64,000 bases of DNA from Clavibacter michiganensis subsp. insidiosus (GCF_002240565.1 NZ_MZMO01000001.1:2232001-2296000), one strand, 5' to 3'. Positions 27,255 to 36,353 are shown, counted from the first letter of the stretch. Program-made: numbers and translations. The notes: generated from the sequence alone by a model not told the origin.

Positions 27255-27339
27255 GGCGGCACCCTGGTACCAGCGTCGGCGTCGGACGGGGGCCGGAGGG
27301 GGGACGCCGCCGCAACGGCCCCACCCCTAACGTGGCTTC

Positions 27340-27358
27340 CGCGGGCGCTGGGCCCGCG
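27340..27358 (+). other. Hairpin in the leader of the ABC transporter operon
   Basis: CGCGGGC (27340-27346) and GCCCGCG (27352-27358) are inverted around a 5-nt loop, upstream of a strong ribosome site (AAGGAGG, near 27370). TAACGT near 27329-27334 may be the -10 element. Confidence 0.35.
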
Positions 27359-27383
27359 CACCCATCCTAAGGAGGCAGCGCGC

Positions 27384-28319
27384 ATGATCGTCGCTGAGAA
27401 CCTGACCAAGCGCTACGGCGCGAAGACCGCCGTGGACGGCGTGAGCTTCACCGTCCAGCCGGGCATGGTGACCGGATTCCTCGGTCCGAACGGCGCCGGC
27501 AAGTCCACCACGATGCGCATGATCGTCGGGCTCGACAGCCCCACGTCCGGCTCGGTGACCGTCAACGGCCGCCGCTACCGCGACCTCCAGGCCCCGCTCC
27601 ACGAGGTCGGCGCGCTCCTCGACGCGAAGGCCGTGCACACGGGCCGCTCCGCGTACAACCACCTGCTCGCCATGGCGGCCACGCACGGCATCCCGCGCTC
27701 CCGGGTGGACGAGGTCATCGAGATGACGGGCCTGCAGCCGGTCGCCAAGAAGCGCGTCGGCGGCTTCTCCCTCGGCATGGGACAGCGCCTCGGCATCGCC
27801 GTCGCGCTCCTCGGCGACCCGCGCACGCTGATCCTCGACGAGCCCGTCAACGGCCTCGACCCCGAGGGCGTCATGTGGGTGCGCAACATCACCCGCTACC
27901 TGGCCGGTCAGGGCCGCACCGTGCTCCTGTCCTCGCACCTCATGAGCGAGATGGCGCAGACGGCCGACCACCTCATCGTCCTCGGACGCGGCCGCGTGCT
28001 CGCCGACGCTCCCGTCGCGGCGGTCGTCGCCGGCGCCACGAGCGCCGTCGTCCGCGTCCGCTCCCCGCACGCCGACCAGCTCGGCCAGGCCGTGGCGCGG
28101 CCGGAGGTCGTGGTGACCAGCGTCGAGCGCGACGTGATCGAGATCACCGGCCTCACGGCCGCGCAGGTCGGCGACGCGGCCATGTCCGCCGGGGTCGTGC
28201 TGCACGAGCTCACGCCCATCACCGCGTCCCTCGAGGACGCGTACCTGTCGCTCACGCAGGGCGACGTCGAGTACCACAGCGCCGCAGTCGGCACGACCGA
28301 GCAGGAGATCGCACGATGA
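27384..28319 (+). CDS. ABC transporter ATPase (drug/peptide exporter type)
   Basis: A 311-residue ATPase of the NatA/BcrA type. Features are Walker A GPNGAGKSTT, Q-loop region LLDAKAVHTGRSAYNHL characteristic of this branch, signature FSLGMGQRLGIA, Walker B LILDEPVNGLDPEG and H-loop LLSSHLMSEM. The C-terminal 80 residues form the short regulatory domain usual in the group. It starts at ATG 27384 behind AAGGAGG and overlaps the permease start as ATGA. The adjacent two-component system suggests antimicrobial-peptide or drug sensing. Confidence 0.92.
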   Translation: MIVAENLTKRYGAKTAVDGVSFTVQPGMVTGFLGPNGAGKSTTMRMIVGLDSPTSGSVTVNGRRYRDLQAPLHEVGALLDAKAVHTGRSAYNHLLAMAATHGIPRSRVDEVIEMTGLQPVAKKRVGGFSLGMGQRLGIAVALLGDPRTLILDEPVNGLDPEGVMWVRNITRYLAGQGRTVLLSSHLMSEMAQTADHLIVLGRGRVLADAPVAAVVAGATSAVVRVRSPHADQLGQAVARPEVVVTSVERDVIEITGLTAAQVGDAAMSAGVVLHELTPITASLEDAYLSLTQGDVEYHSAAVGTTEQEIAR

Positions 28320-29155
28320 CCGCCACCAGCACGACCTACGCGCCCGCCCCGGTGACCACGGGCCGGCCCACGCTCCCCCGGCTGATGCGCTCCGAGTGGA
28401 TCAAGCTGCGGACGCTGCGCTCCACCGTCTGGTGCTTCGCGCTCGTCTTCCTCCTCCTCGCCGGCTTCTCCGCGCTCTTCACGCCCTTCGTCGTGGACCA
28501 GCTCCGCGCGCAGCTGTCCCTCCCCGGCGTCCCCGCGACGGAGCTGCTCCTCCAGGTGGGGCTCAGCGGCGTCACCCTGTCGATGCTCGTCGCCGGCGTG
28601 CTCGGCGTGCTGGTGATCAGCGGCGAGTACTCGACCGGCATGATCCGCTCGTCCTTCAGCGCCGCGCCGCGCCGCCTGGGCGTCATCGCCGCCAAGGCGA
28701 TCGTCTACACGGTGGTGACGTTCGTCATCACCGCGATAGCCGTCGCCGCCGCGCTCCTCATCGCCCGCGGCTACTTCGCGTCCGTCGGCGCGGAGGTCGA
28801 CGTGCTGGACGGCGACTTCCTGCTCGCGGCCCTCGGCGGCGTGCTCTTCGTCGTGCTCATCGGCCTGATGGGCTTCGGCTTCGGACTGCTGCTGCGCAAC
28901 GGCGCGGCGGGGATCGGCGCCCTCGTCGGCCTCGTGCTCGTCGTCCCCATCGTGGGCCAGCTGCTCGGCGGCGTGCTCGACTGGGTGGCGGACCTCGCGC
29001 CGTACTTCCCGCTGAGCGCGGGCAACCGGCTCTACAGCACCTCCACCGGGGCGCCCGGCGAGCTCGAGTTCTGGCAGGCGCTGCTCGTCATGCTGGCCTG
29101 GGTCGCCGTCATCCTCGCGCCCGCTCTGATCCTCGCCAAGAAGCGGGACGCCTGA
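28316..29155 (+). CDS. ABC transporter permease
   Basis: A 279-residue ABC-2 type permease with six hydrophobic segments. The N-terminus LMRSEWIKLRTLRSTVW is the conserved lead-in to TM1 in this group, and VISGEYSTGMIRSSFSAAPRR near residue 105 is the usual cytoplasmic motif. It is the partner of the preceding ATPase. A strong hairpin lies just after its stop, before the histidine kinase gene. Confidence 0.9.
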   Translation: MTATSTTYAPAPVTTGRPTLPRLMRSEWIKLRTLRSTVWCFALVFLLLAGFSALFTPFVVDQLRAQLSLPGVPATELLLQVGLSGVTLSMLVAGVLGVLVISGEYSTGMIRSSFSAAPRRLGVIAAKAIVYTVVTFVITAIAVAAALLIARGYFASVGAEVDVLDGDFLLAALGGVLFVVLIGLMGFGFGLLLRNGAAGIGALVGLVLVVPIVGQLLGGVLDWVADLAPYFPLSAGNRLYSTSTGAPGELEFWQALLVMLAWVAVILAPALILAKKRDA

Positions 29156-29175
29156 TCGACGCGGAACGGAGGGCG

Positions 29176-29210
29176 CCGTCGGGCGCGGCGGACACCGCCG
29201 CGCCCGACGG
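29176..29210 (+). terminator. Strong hairpin between exporter permease and histidine kinase
   Basis: A 16-bp perfect inverted repeat (29176-29191 and 29195-29210) with a 3-nt loop, 20 nt past the permease stop. There is no T run, so it is a terminator or attenuator separating the ABC genes from the two-component genes. Confidence 0.7.
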
Positions 29211-29250
29211 GGTCCGCCTGCCCACCCCTCCCGGCGCGTTCCGCGGGTGG

Positions 29251-30492
29251 ATGGCCAGGCACCCCCGCGTGGTCGACGGCATCATCGCGTTCCTCTACGC
29301 CTGGGCGGCCATCGCCGCGAGCGCCGTCACTGGGAGCAGGTCGCGGCTGCCCGCCGCGGGCGTCGTCCTCGTGGTGCTGGCCCTGCTGATGGGCGCCACC
29401 CTCATGCTCCGCCGCGTCCGGCCCGTGAGCGTGCTCGCCGTGAGCGGCGCCTGCGCCGCGGCGAGCGCCCTCATCACCGGCACGTTCGACTTCGGCGCCA
29501 TGCCCCTCGCGCTGTACGCGGTCGCCGTCCACGGGTCCACGCGGCGCGCCTGGATCGGGCTCGGTGGCGCGTCGCTCCTCGCCGGGGTCGTCGTGCCGCT
29601 GACGGCGGGCAGCGGCCCGCTCGACCTCACCGCCACGACGATGCTGGTCATCAACCTGATCCCCCTGCTCATCGCGACGCTCATCGGCACGAACGTGGGC
29701 GGACGCAAGCGCTACGTCGAGGCGCTGCAGGACCTGGCCGTGCAGCTCGCCCGCGAGCGCGACCAGCAGGCGCGGCTCGCCACGGCGGCGGAGCGGACGC
29801 GGATCGCGCGCGAGATCCACGACATCGTCGCCCACGGGATCACCGTCATGGTGACCCTCGCCGACGGGGCGGCGGCGAGCGCGGTCGCCCGGCCGGAGCT
29901 CGCGCGCGACGCCATGCGCGAGGTCGCCGAGACGGGTCGCACCTCCCTCTCCGAGATGCGCCGCATGCTGGGCGTGCTCACCGAGGATCCCGACGCGGGC
30001 GATGCCGCCCCGCCGTCCCTCCGCGCGCCGCAGCCCGGGCACGCCGACCTCGCCGCCCTGGTCGACTCGTTCCGGTCCACCGGCCTCCCCGTGCGCTTCA
30101 CCAGCACGGGCGCGCCGCCGGATGACCCGGGGCGCCAGCTCGCCGTCTTCCGCGTCGTGCAGGAGTCGCTGACGAACGTGCTCCGGTACGCGCCGAACGC
30201 CGACCGGGTCGAGGTGCGGGTCGACCACCGGCCCGAGGAGATCACCGTCGAGGTCACCGACGACGACCTCACGGGACCCGTCGTGCCGCCCGTCCCCGGC
30301 AGCGGTCGCGGCCTCGTGGGCGTCGCGGAGCGCATGGCGGTGTACGGCGGCACGGCGACCGCCGGACGGCGCGAGAGCGGCGGCTGGCGCGTGCTGGCCA
30401 CCATGCCCAGCGGGCTCCACGACGTCCGGCCCGGCGACGCGTCCCGGGCCGCGGATCCGACCACCAGCCCCCGCGTCCAGGAGGACCGATGA
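29251..30492 (+). CDS. NarL-type sensor histidine kinase
   Basis: A 413-residue sensor kinase with about five membrane segments in the first 160 residues and little extracellular sequence, typical of intramembrane-sensing kinases. Residues 195-205 hold the phospho-acceptor His in [11 protein letters not shown] (HisKA_3). The ATPase domain has [11 protein letters not shown] and [16 protein letters not shown] 29251 is chosen because the strong hairpin at 29176-29210 lies upstream and makes a CTG start at 29152 unlikely; the ribosome site is weak. Its stop overlaps the response-regulator start as ATGA. Confidence 0.85.
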   Translation: MARHPRVVDGIIAFLYAWAAIAASAVTGSRSRLPAAGVVLVVLALLMGATLMLRRVRPVSVLAVSGACAAASALITGTFDFGAMPLALYAVAVHGSTRRAWIGLGGASLLAGVVVPLTAGSGPLDLTATTMLVINLIPLLIATLIGTNVGGRKRYVEALQDLAVQLARERDQQARLATAAERTRIAREIHDIVAHGITVMVTLADGAAASAVARPELARDAMREVAETGRTSLSEMRRMLGVLTEDPDAGDAAPPSLRAPQPGHADLAALVDSFRSTGLPVRFTSTGAPPDDPGRQLAVFRVVQESLTNVLRYAPNADRVEVRVDHRPEEITVEVTDDDLTGPVVPPVPGSGRGLVGVAERMAVYGGTATAGRRESGGWRVLATMPSGLHDVRPGDASRAADPTTSPRVQEDR

Positions 30493-31187
30493 CCGACAGC
30501 AGCACCCCCGTCCGCGTGCTCATCGTGGACGACCAGGCGCTCGTGCGCATGGGCTTCCGCATGGTGCTCGACGCCGAGCCCGGGATCGAGGTGGTGGGCG
30601 AGGCCGCCGACGGCCGCGGCGCCGTGGAGCGCACCGATGAGCTCGCCCCCGACATCGTGCTCATGGACGTGCGTATGCCCGGGATGGACGGGATCGAGGC
30701 CACCGCCGAGATCGTCGCCCGGCACCCGGCCACGCGCGTCATCGTGCTGACCACGTTCGACCTCGACGAGTACGCGTTCGCGGGGCTGCGCGCCGGGGCG
30801 AGCGGGTTCCTCGTCAAGGACACGCGGCCCGAGCACCTGATGGAGGCGATCCGCGCGGTCGCGGACGGCGACGCCGCCATCTCGCCCCGGGTGACGCGCC
30901 GCATGATCGAGCTGCTCGGGCCGACGATGCCCCCGACCGGTGGCGCGGCCGGCACCGGGGAGGGCGCCGCCGACCCGCGGCTGCGGCCCCTCACCGCGCG
31001 GGAGCTGGAGGTGCTCACGGCGCTGGCCGAGGGGCTCACCAACCAGGAGATCGCCGGCCGCCTGTACCTGTCGGAGTCGACGGTGAAGACGCACGTGGGG
31101 CGGGTGCTCGCGAAGCTCGAGGTGCGGGACCGCGTGCAGGCCGTGATCCTCGCGTACGACTGCGGGCTCGTGCGTCCCGGTGCATGA
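30489..31187 (+). CDS. NarL/LuxR-type response regulator
   Basis: A 232-residue regulator. The receiver domain has the acidic pair VDD, the phospho-acceptor Asp in [12 protein letters not shown] (near residue 59) and the Lys in FLVKDT (near 109). A LuxR-type helix-turn-helix follows ([36 protein letters not shown]). It is coupled to the kinase gene by ATGA and probably controls the adjacent ABC exporter. Confidence 0.95.
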   Translation: MTDSSTPVRVLIVDDQALVRMGFRMVLDAEPGIEVVGEAADGRGAVERTDELAPDIVLMDVRMPGMDGIEATAEIVARHPATRVIVLTTFDLDEYAFAGLRAGASGFLVKDTRPEHLMEAIRAVADGDAAISPRVTRRMIELLGPTMPPTGGAAGTGEGAADPRLRPLTARELEVLTALAEGLTNQEIAGRLYLSESTVKTHVGRVLAKLEVRDRVQAVILAYDCGLVRPGA

Positions 31188-31275
31188 CGCGGCGCGAACG
31201 AGGTCGCCGGCGAGCCGCCCGACGGGAGAGGATGGATGCTCCGGCCGTATGCCGGGACGACCCCACAGGAGCGCG

Positions 31276-31650
31276 ATGACCACCACCACCGCGGACGCGC
31301 GCGCCCCGCGCCTCCTGCCCGCCGCTCGCCGCGCCGCCGACCCGCCCGCGGGCGATCCCGGCTCCGGCACGAGCACGGGATCCGACACGAGCCTGCTCGA
31401 GCGCGCGGCGACGCCGCCGGTGTGGAGCTGCGTGGTGTGGAACGACCCCGTGAACCTCATGACGTACGTCTCGTACGTCTTCCGCAGCTACTTCGGCTTC
31501 ACCCGCGAACGCGCCGACGAGCTGATGCTCCGGGTGCACGAGGACGGCCGGGCCGTGGTCGCGACGGGGATCCGCGAGGAGATCGAGCGCCACGTGCTCG
31601 CGATGCACGGCTACGGCCTGTGGGCCACGCTCGAGCGGGTGGACGCGTGA
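31276..31650 (+). CDS. clpS: ATP-dependent Clp protease adaptor ClpS
   Basis: Delivers N-degron substrates to ClpAP/ClpCP. The 124-residue protein has a roughly 45-residue Ala/Pro-rich N-terminal tail, then the ClpS core: VWNDPVNLMTYVSYVF (substrate-pocket Asn-Asp) and MLRVHEDGRAVVATG. ATG 31276 follows AGGAG. Its TGA overlaps the start of the DUF2017 gene as GTGA; this pairing is usual in Actinobacteria. Confidence 0.93.
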   Translation: MTTTTADARAPRLLPAARRAADPPAGDPGSGTSTGSDTSLLERAATPPVWSCVVWNDPVNLMTYVSYVFRSYFGFTRERADELMLRVHEDGRAVVATGIREEIERHVLAMHGYGLWATLERVDA

Positions 31651-32162
31651 GGGCCTTCCGCGCGCGCCCCGACGGGACGGTCGCCGCGCACCTCGAGCCG
31701 CACGAGGTCGCCATGCTGCGCGGACTCCTCGGCGAGCTGCGCGGGATCCTGGACGAGGGGTCCGCGCCCGGCGGCGCCGCGGACGGCGCCGCCCCCTCCC
31801 CCGTCGTCGAGCGCCTGCTGCCCGACGCCTACCCGGACGACGCCGAGTCCTCCGCCGAGTTCCGGCGGTTCACGGCGTCCGACCTCACCGAGGCCAAGGC
31901 CGCGAACGCCACCGCGGTCGAGGCCACGCTCGCGGAGGCCGATGCGCGCGGGGCCGGCCGGCGGGGGCTGCTCGTGGTGCTGGATCCGACGGGCGCGCAG
32001 GCCTGGCTCCGCACGCTCAACGACCTCCGGCTCGCGATCTCGGTGCCGCTGCGCATCGACGAGGCCGACGGCTGGCGCGACCGCGCGCCCGAGGAGAGCG
32101 CGAGCCTCTACGACTGGCTGACGTTCGCGCAGGGATCGCTCATCGAGGCCGTCGACCGCTGA
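31647..32162 (+). CDS. DUF2017 family protein
   Basis: A 171-residue soluble protein of the actinobacterial DUF2017 family, recognised from its position coupled to clpS and its motifs: LEPHEVAMLRGLLGELRGIL near residue 17, LLPDAYPDDAESSAEFRRFT near 55, and a C-terminal SASLYDWLTFAQGSLIEAVD. Function unknown; coupling suggests a link to protein turnover. Start GTG 31647. Confidence 0.88.
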   Translation: MRAFRARPDGTVAAHLEPHEVAMLRGLLGELRGILDEGSAPGGAADGAAPSPVVERLLPDAYPDDAESSAEFRRFTASDLTEAKAANATAVEATLAEADARGAGRRGLLVVLDPTGAQAWLRTLNDLRLAISVPLRIDEADGWRDRAPEESASLYDWLTFAQGSLIEAVDR

Positions 32163-32276
32163 GCGTCCGCCCGGCACCGCCCGCCGACCGGCTCGGCGGC
32201 CGGCGCCGGCGAGCATGATGGAGGGGACCCGCGGATCAGCCGGCCCGACGGGTCCCGTCCGCAGGAGAGGAGCAGC

Positions 32277-33290
32277 ATGCGCGTCGTCGTCATCGGAGCG
32301 ACCGGGAACCTCGGGACCGGGGCGCTGCGCCGCCTCCATGCCGCGGGGGCCGAGATCGTGGGCGTCGCCCGGCGCATGCCCGACGCCTCCCTCGAGCCGT
32401 ACTCCGGCGTCACCTGGCGGCTCGCCGACATCGGCGCCGCGGGCGCCGTCTCCGGGCTCGCGGCGACCATGCGCGGCGCCGACGCGGTCGTCCACCTCGG
32501 CTGGGCCCTGCAACCGAACCACCGCGAGCGCGTGATGCACCGCACGAACGTCATCGGCACCGCGAACGTGCTCGAGGCGGTCGCGCAGGCGGGCGTGCCG
32601 CAGGTGGTCGTCGCGTCGTCGGTCGGCGCGTACAGCGCGGCCCCGAAGGACCGGCCGCGGGACGAGACCTGGCCGACCGGCGGGATCCACACCTCCCACT
32701 ACTCCCGGCACAAGGCCGAGAACGAGCGCGCGATGGACGCGTTCGAGCAGGCGCACCCCGAGATCGTGGTGACGCGCATGCGGCCCGGGCTCGTGATGCA
32801 CGACGAGGCCGCGGCGGAGATCGCCGGGCTCTTCCTCGGGCGGTGGATCCCCACGCGCTGGCTGGGCCTCGCCACCCGCACGCCGGTGCTGCCGCTCCCC
32901 CGCGAGCTGGTGTCGCAGGTGGTGCACAACGAGGACGTCGCGGACGCGTTCTGGCGTGCGGTCGAGCGGCGGGCTCCCGGGGCGTTCAACGTGGCGGCGG
33001 ATCCCGTCGTCGACGCCGCGCTCGTCGGCCGCCTGCTCGACGCGCGCGTCGTGACGGTGCCGCTGCCGGCGCTCCGGGCGCTCGTCTCGGCGAGCTGGCG
33101 GCTGCGCGTGCAGCGGACGGATCCGGGCTGGATCGACATCGCCGCGAACGTGCCCGTCATGTCGACCGCCCGCGCCCGCGAGGTGCTCGGCTGGACCCCG
33201 ACGCACACGGCGGAGGAGGTGCTAGCCGAGTTCGGTCGCACCTTCGTGCACCGCACCGGGCGCGAGGGCTCGGCGCCGCTCGCCGGATGA
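32277..33290 (+). CDS. NAD(P)-dependent epimerase/dehydratase family protein
   Basis: A 337-residue extended short-chain dehydrogenase. The N-terminal Rossmann motif is VIGATGNLGTG, with the substrate/catalytic motif YSRHKAE (YxxxK, near residue 142) and VASSVGAYSAAP supplying the Ser. Substrate unknown; members include UDP-sugar epimerases and reductases. ATG 32277 follows AGGAGAGGAG. Its stop overlaps the next gene start as ATGA. Confidence 0.87.
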   Translation: MRVVVIGATGNLGTGALRRLHAAGAEIVGVARRMPDASLEPYSGVTWRLADIGAAGAVSGLAATMRGADAVVHLGWALQPNHRERVMHRTNVIGTANVLEAVAQAGVPQVVVASSVGAYSAAPKDRPRDETWPTGGIHTSHYSRHKAENERAMDAFEQAHPEIVVTRMRPGLVMHDEAAAEIAGLFLGRWIPTRWLGLATRTPVLPLPRELVSQVVHNEDVADAFWRAVERRAPGAFNVAADPVVDAALVGRLLDARVVTVPLPALRALVSASWRLRVQRTDPGWIDIAANVPVMSTARAREVLGWTPTHTAEEVLAEFGRTFVHRTGREGSAPLAG

Positions 33291-33916
33291 CCGAGGACGC
33301 CGAGTTCGTCGCGGCGGCCCTCGAGCGCGAGGGCGCGTGGTACCGCGCCGAGGCGGAACGGGAGCGGCTGCGCTCCGACCTCGAGTTCGTGGGCGCGTCC
33401 GTGGGCGCCGTCCGCGGGACGGTGCGCGACCTCGGGCGTCGGCGTCCGGGCATGACCCGGGACGAGGCGGTCGCGCTCGCCTCCGAGCTCTGGCGGTCGC
33501 GCGTCTACGAGCGGCGGCTCGCGGCCGTCGTGCTGCTGCAGGAGCACGTCGACGGGCTCGACAACGGCGACCTCACGCGCATCGAGGGCTTCGTTCGGGA
33601 TGCGCGGCTGCGTGCCCTCGTGGACCCGCTCGCGCTCGACGTCATCGGCCCGCTCGTCGAGCGGCTGTCCGGCACCGCGCGCGTCCGGGCCGACCAGGCG
33701 CTCGACCGGTGGGCGGGCGAGCAGGACGTGTGGCTGCGCCGGGCGGCCCTCCTCGCGCCGACGCGACCGCTGCGGGCGGGCGGCGGCGACTGGGACGACT
33801 TCCTCCGCCGTGCGCGCACCGCGCAGGCGGCGCCCCGAGGCGGGCACGACGTCGTGCGCGAGGCGGTCGACCGGGTGCGCGACCTCGTGCGCGAGACCCG
33901 GCCGGACCTCGCCTGA
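33287..33916 (+). CDS. DNA alkylation repair-like (AlkD-fold) protein with altered active site
   Basis: A 209-residue HEAT-repeat-like helical protein resembling AlkD family glycosylases: ELWRSRVYERRLAAVVLL near residue 65, LDRWAGEQDVWLRRAALLA near 140, and VVREAVDRVRDLVRETRPD at the C-terminus. In characterised AlkD a Trp-Asp-x-x-Asp patch supplies catalytic residues (Trp109, Asp113 in Bacillus cereus). The aligned segment here reads LDVIG, so both appear lost. It may bind DNA without glycosylase activity. Coupled by ATGA to the epimerase gene. Confidence 0.65.
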   Translation: MTEDAEFVAAALEREGAWYRAEAERERLRSDLEFVGASVGAVRGTVRDLGRRRPGMTRDEAVALASELWRSRVYERRLAAVVLLQEHVDGLDNGDLTRIEGFVRDARLRALVDPLALDVIGPLVERLSGTARVRADQALDRWAGEQDVWLRRAALLAPTRPLRAGGGDWDDFLRRARTAQAAPRGGHDVVREAVDRVRDLVRETRPDLA

Positions 33917-33935
33917 CGCCGACCCCGCCCGCGGG

Positions 33936-33941
33936 TACGTT
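33936..33941 (+). promoter_or_regulatory. -10 element (TACGTT), leaderless start of the metallopeptidase
   Basis: TACGTT is exactly -12 to -7 from ATG 33948. CTGACG at 33912-33917 is a plausible -35 with about 18 bp spacing. Confidence 0.6.
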
Positions 33942-33947
33942 CGGGCC

Positions 33948-34859
33948 ATGACCTTCGACGACGACGCCCGCATCGACAGCAGCAAGGTCACCCGGCGGCG
34001 CGGCGGCCGCGGACGCACGACCGGCATCGCGGCCGGCGGCGGCGGGCTCCTCGTAGTGGTGGCGGTGATCCTCGTGCAGCAGTTCACGGGCGTCGACCTC
34101 TCGCAGCTGGTCGACGGCGGGGGCGGCGCGGGATCGGGCGGCTCCTCGCAGGAGCAGGACGAGGCCATCGAGGGCTGCACGACCGGCGCCGAGGCGAACG
34201 CGAGCGTCGAGTGCCGCATGGCGGGCGCGGCCGACTCGCTCGACACCTACTGGACCACCGCGGCATCCGAGGTCGGCATCGCCGACTACGCGAGCCCGGA
34301 CTTCTCGCTGTTCTCCGACGCGACGAGCACCGGCTGCGGCGAGGCCACGAGCGCCACCGGTCCCTTCTACTGCCCGCCCGACCGGCGCCTCTTCGTCGAC
34401 ACGACGTTCTTCGACGAGCTGCGCACGCGGTTCGGCGCCTCGGGCGGGCCGCTCGCGCAGATGTACGTCGTCGGACACGAGTGGGGCCACCACCTCCAGC
34501 AGCTCTCGGGCGCGTTCGACCGCGCGGACCGCAGCGGCACGGGGCCGGACTCCGACTCGGTGCGGCTCGAGGTGCAGGCCGACTGCTACGCGGGCGCGTG
34601 GGTGGGCGCCGCCGCCGAGGTGCGGGACGACACCGGACGCGCGTTCCTCGAGCTCGTCACCCCGACCGAGGTCGCCGACGCGCTCGACGCCGCGGCCGCC
34701 GTGGGCGACGACCGCATCCAGGCCCAGGCGGGCGGCGGGGTGGATCCGGACACCTGGACGCACGGATCCGCCGAGCAGCGCCAGCGCTGGTTCGAGGCCG
34801 ACCGCGCCGGCGGGCCCACGGCGTGCGACACGTTCGCGGTGCCGGGCAGCGCCCTGTAG
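33948..34859 (+). CDS. Neutral zinc metallopeptidase, YpfJ-like
   Basis: A 303-residue membrane-anchored protein of the putative neutral zinc metallopeptidase family. An N-terminal signal anchor (GGGGLLVVVAVILVQQF, near residues 25-45) is followed by a Gly/Ser linker, a Cys-containing region (FYCPPDRRLFVDTTFF), the zinc motif HEWGHHLQ near 178, and downstream RLEVQADCYAGAWVG near 205, giving the third ligand. ATG 33948 is fixed by the -10 element. Substrates unknown. Confidence 0.9.
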   Translation: MTFDDDARIDSSKVTRRRGGRGRTTGIAAGGGGLLVVVAVILVQQFTGVDLSQLVDGGGGAGSGGSSQEQDEAIEGCTTGAEANASVECRMAGAADSLDTYWTTAASEVGIADYASPDFSLFSDATSTGCGEATSATGPFYCPPDRRLFVDTTFFDELRTRFGASGGPLAQMYVVGHEWGHHLQQLSGAFDRADRSGTGPDSDSVRLEVQADCYAGAWVGAAAEVRDDTGRAFLELVTPTEVADALDAAAAVGDDRIQAQAGGGVDPDTWTHGSAEQRQRWFEADRAGGPTACDTFAVPGSAL

Positions 34860-34871
34860 GCCCCGCCGCCC

Positions 34872-35147
34872 CTAGTCGGCCGCGGGCGCGGGCGGATCCG
34901 TGCGGAAGCCGACCAGCCGGTGCGTGCCGTCGCAGTAGGGCTTGATCGACGAGACGCCGCAGCGGCAGAGCGCGACGGTGCTCCGCGTGCGCGGGACCGG
35001 GCGCCCCTCGGGATCGACGATCTCGAAGTCGCCGCGGACGAGGAGCGGACCGTCCGGGTACGCGATGATCCGCGCTGGCTCGGGAGCGGGCGCGCGCGCG
35101 GGCGCGGGACCGGGCGCTGGGGCGTCGCCGGCGGACGGCTCGCTCAC
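34872..35147 (-). CDS. CDGSH iron-sulfur domain protein
   Basis: A 91-residue protein. The C-terminal 50 residues carry the CDGSH-type 2Fe-2S ligand set CRCG...KPYCDGTH (three Cys and one His). The N-terminal 25 residues are a Pro/Ala-rich leader. GTG 35147 overlaps the stop of the upstream haem-oxygenase-fold gene as GTGA, so the two proteins are co-translated and probably act together in redox chemistry. Confidence 0.88.
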   Translation of the reverse strand: MSEPSAGDAPAPGPAPARAPAPEPARIIAYPDGPLLVRGDFEIVDPEGRPVPRTRSTVALCRCGVSSIKPYCDGTHRLVGFRTDPPAPAAD

Positions 35148-36223
35148 GCCGCGGCCACGACGGCGGCCGTCGAGCCCTCCCGCAGCGACGAGCGGCCGGC
35201 CTGCCAACGGGCCAGCACGTGCGCGCCGACCCAGCCCTCGACCTCGAGGCACGCGGCCGCGCCGAACAGCACGTCGTCGAGGAGCTCGGGCTCCGACTCC
35301 ACGAGCCCGCCCGCGAGGTCGTGCGCCGCGATCTGCTCGTGCACGGCGTCGGCCTCGACGTGCTCGTCGTAGTACCAGGCGACGTCGTCGCCGAAGCCGA
35401 GGCGGCGGATCCCGCTCGCGTAGAGGCGGCTGGGCACGCTCGAGGTCATCTCGAACGCGGCGAGGTGGCCGACGATCGCGCCGCGGAGGCGCCGGTGCAG
35501 GCCGAACAGCGACATGGCGTTGGAGGACGCCAGCGTGATCGCGGGCACGTCGTCGAGGTAGGTGCCGTAGCGGTCGTCGAGGCCGACGCCACGGAGGGTC
35601 GCGCCGAAGATCGTCGCGTGCACGCGCTCGGGCCGGCCTCCGCCGTACTCGTCGGCCTGGATCTCCACGAGCGCGGCCTTGGCGCGGCCGCGGAGGCGCG
35701 GGATCGCCCAGGAGTGAGGGTCGGCCTCGCCGAGCGTGTAGATCGACCGCTGCACGAGGAACTCGCGGAGCTGCTCGACGCTGGCCTTCCGGGCGACGAA
35801 GCGCGAGAGCGACGGGCCGGAGTCGGCCGAGGTGAGCGCGAAGAGCGCGGCCGCGACGCCCGCGGACGTCGGCTCCGGGCGCTCGGGCACGGGGATCCGG
35901 TCGCGCAGGGCGGCCTCGAACGCGAACTCGAGGATCCCGCGGACGGCGATGAGCCGCGGGTCCCACTCGCGGTCGTCGTCGACGCCCTCGAGGCCCGCGT
36001 GGTGCAGCTCGTAGAGGCAGAAGAGGGCCAGCTGGACGTCGTCGTCGCGGACGACGTCGTCCGTCGCGGCGAGCGCCTCGGCGGCGAGCGCCGCGAGGTC
36101 GGGAGCGGAGGATCCGCCGGCGAGATCGGCCAGGAGGGCCGCGCTGAGCGGGCCGCGCGCGGCGGGGAGGGGCGACGGGAGGGTGCGAGCCGCTTCGTGG
36201 GCGGTCGCGAGCAGATCGGTCAT
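35144..36223 (-). CDS. Iron-containing redox enzyme family protein (haem-oxygenase fold)
   Basis: A 359-residue helical protein of the iron-containing redox enzyme family (haem-oxygenase-like, often diiron). Candidate metal ligands are in CLYELHHAGLEG near residue 70, LVEIQADEYGGGRPERVHATIF near 190 and YYDEHVEADAVHEQ near 285, a spacing of Glu/His residues seen in this fold. The real substrate is unknown. ATG 36223 follows GAGGAGGGTGGGG. Coupled to the downstream CDGSH protein gene. Confidence 0.82.
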   Translation of the reverse strand: MTDLLATAHEAARTLPSPLPAARGPLSAALLADLAGGSSAPDLAALAAEALAATDDVVRDDDVQLALFCLYELHHAGLEGVDDDREWDPRLIAVRGILEFAFEAALRDRIPVPERPEPTSAGVAAALFALTSADSGPSLSRFVARKASVEQLREFLVQRSIYTLGEADPHSWAIPRLRGRAKAALVEIQADEYGGGRPERVHATIFGATLRGVGLDDRYGTYLDDVPAITLASSNAMSLFGLHRRLRGAIVGHLAAFEMTSSVPSRLYASGIRRLGFGDDVAWYYDEHVEADAVHEQIAAHDLAGGLVESEPELLDDVLFGAAACLEVEGWVGAHVLARWQAGRSSLREGSTAAVVAAA

Positions 36224-36347
36224 GCCCCCACCCTCCTCCGCCTCCGGTCGGCGCGGCCGGGCGTGTCGCGGTCTCCCCCGGGCAGCGGTAAGGCCTGGCG
36301 CGGGCGCCGCGCGCGGTGCGACCGCCGTGCGCGCATCCGGGATACTG

Positions 36348-36353
36348 CGGAGA
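36348..36353 (+). promoter_or_regulatory. Possible -10 element (GATACT) of the ROK gene
   Basis: GATACT lies about 43 nt upstream of ATG 36396, leaving room for the GGGAGGAAG ribosome site. No clear -35. Confidence 0.3.

Noticed and set aside
27264..27273. Perfect 10-bp palindrome CTGGTACCAG after the aminotransferase gene
   Set aside because: Short, with no loop or T run and no similar copies noticed nearby; not enough for a regulatory call.
29152..29250. CTG start at 29152 for the histidine kinase
   Set aside because: It would place the strong hairpin 29176-29210 inside the coding sequence, and CTG starts are rare; ATG 29251 is preferred.
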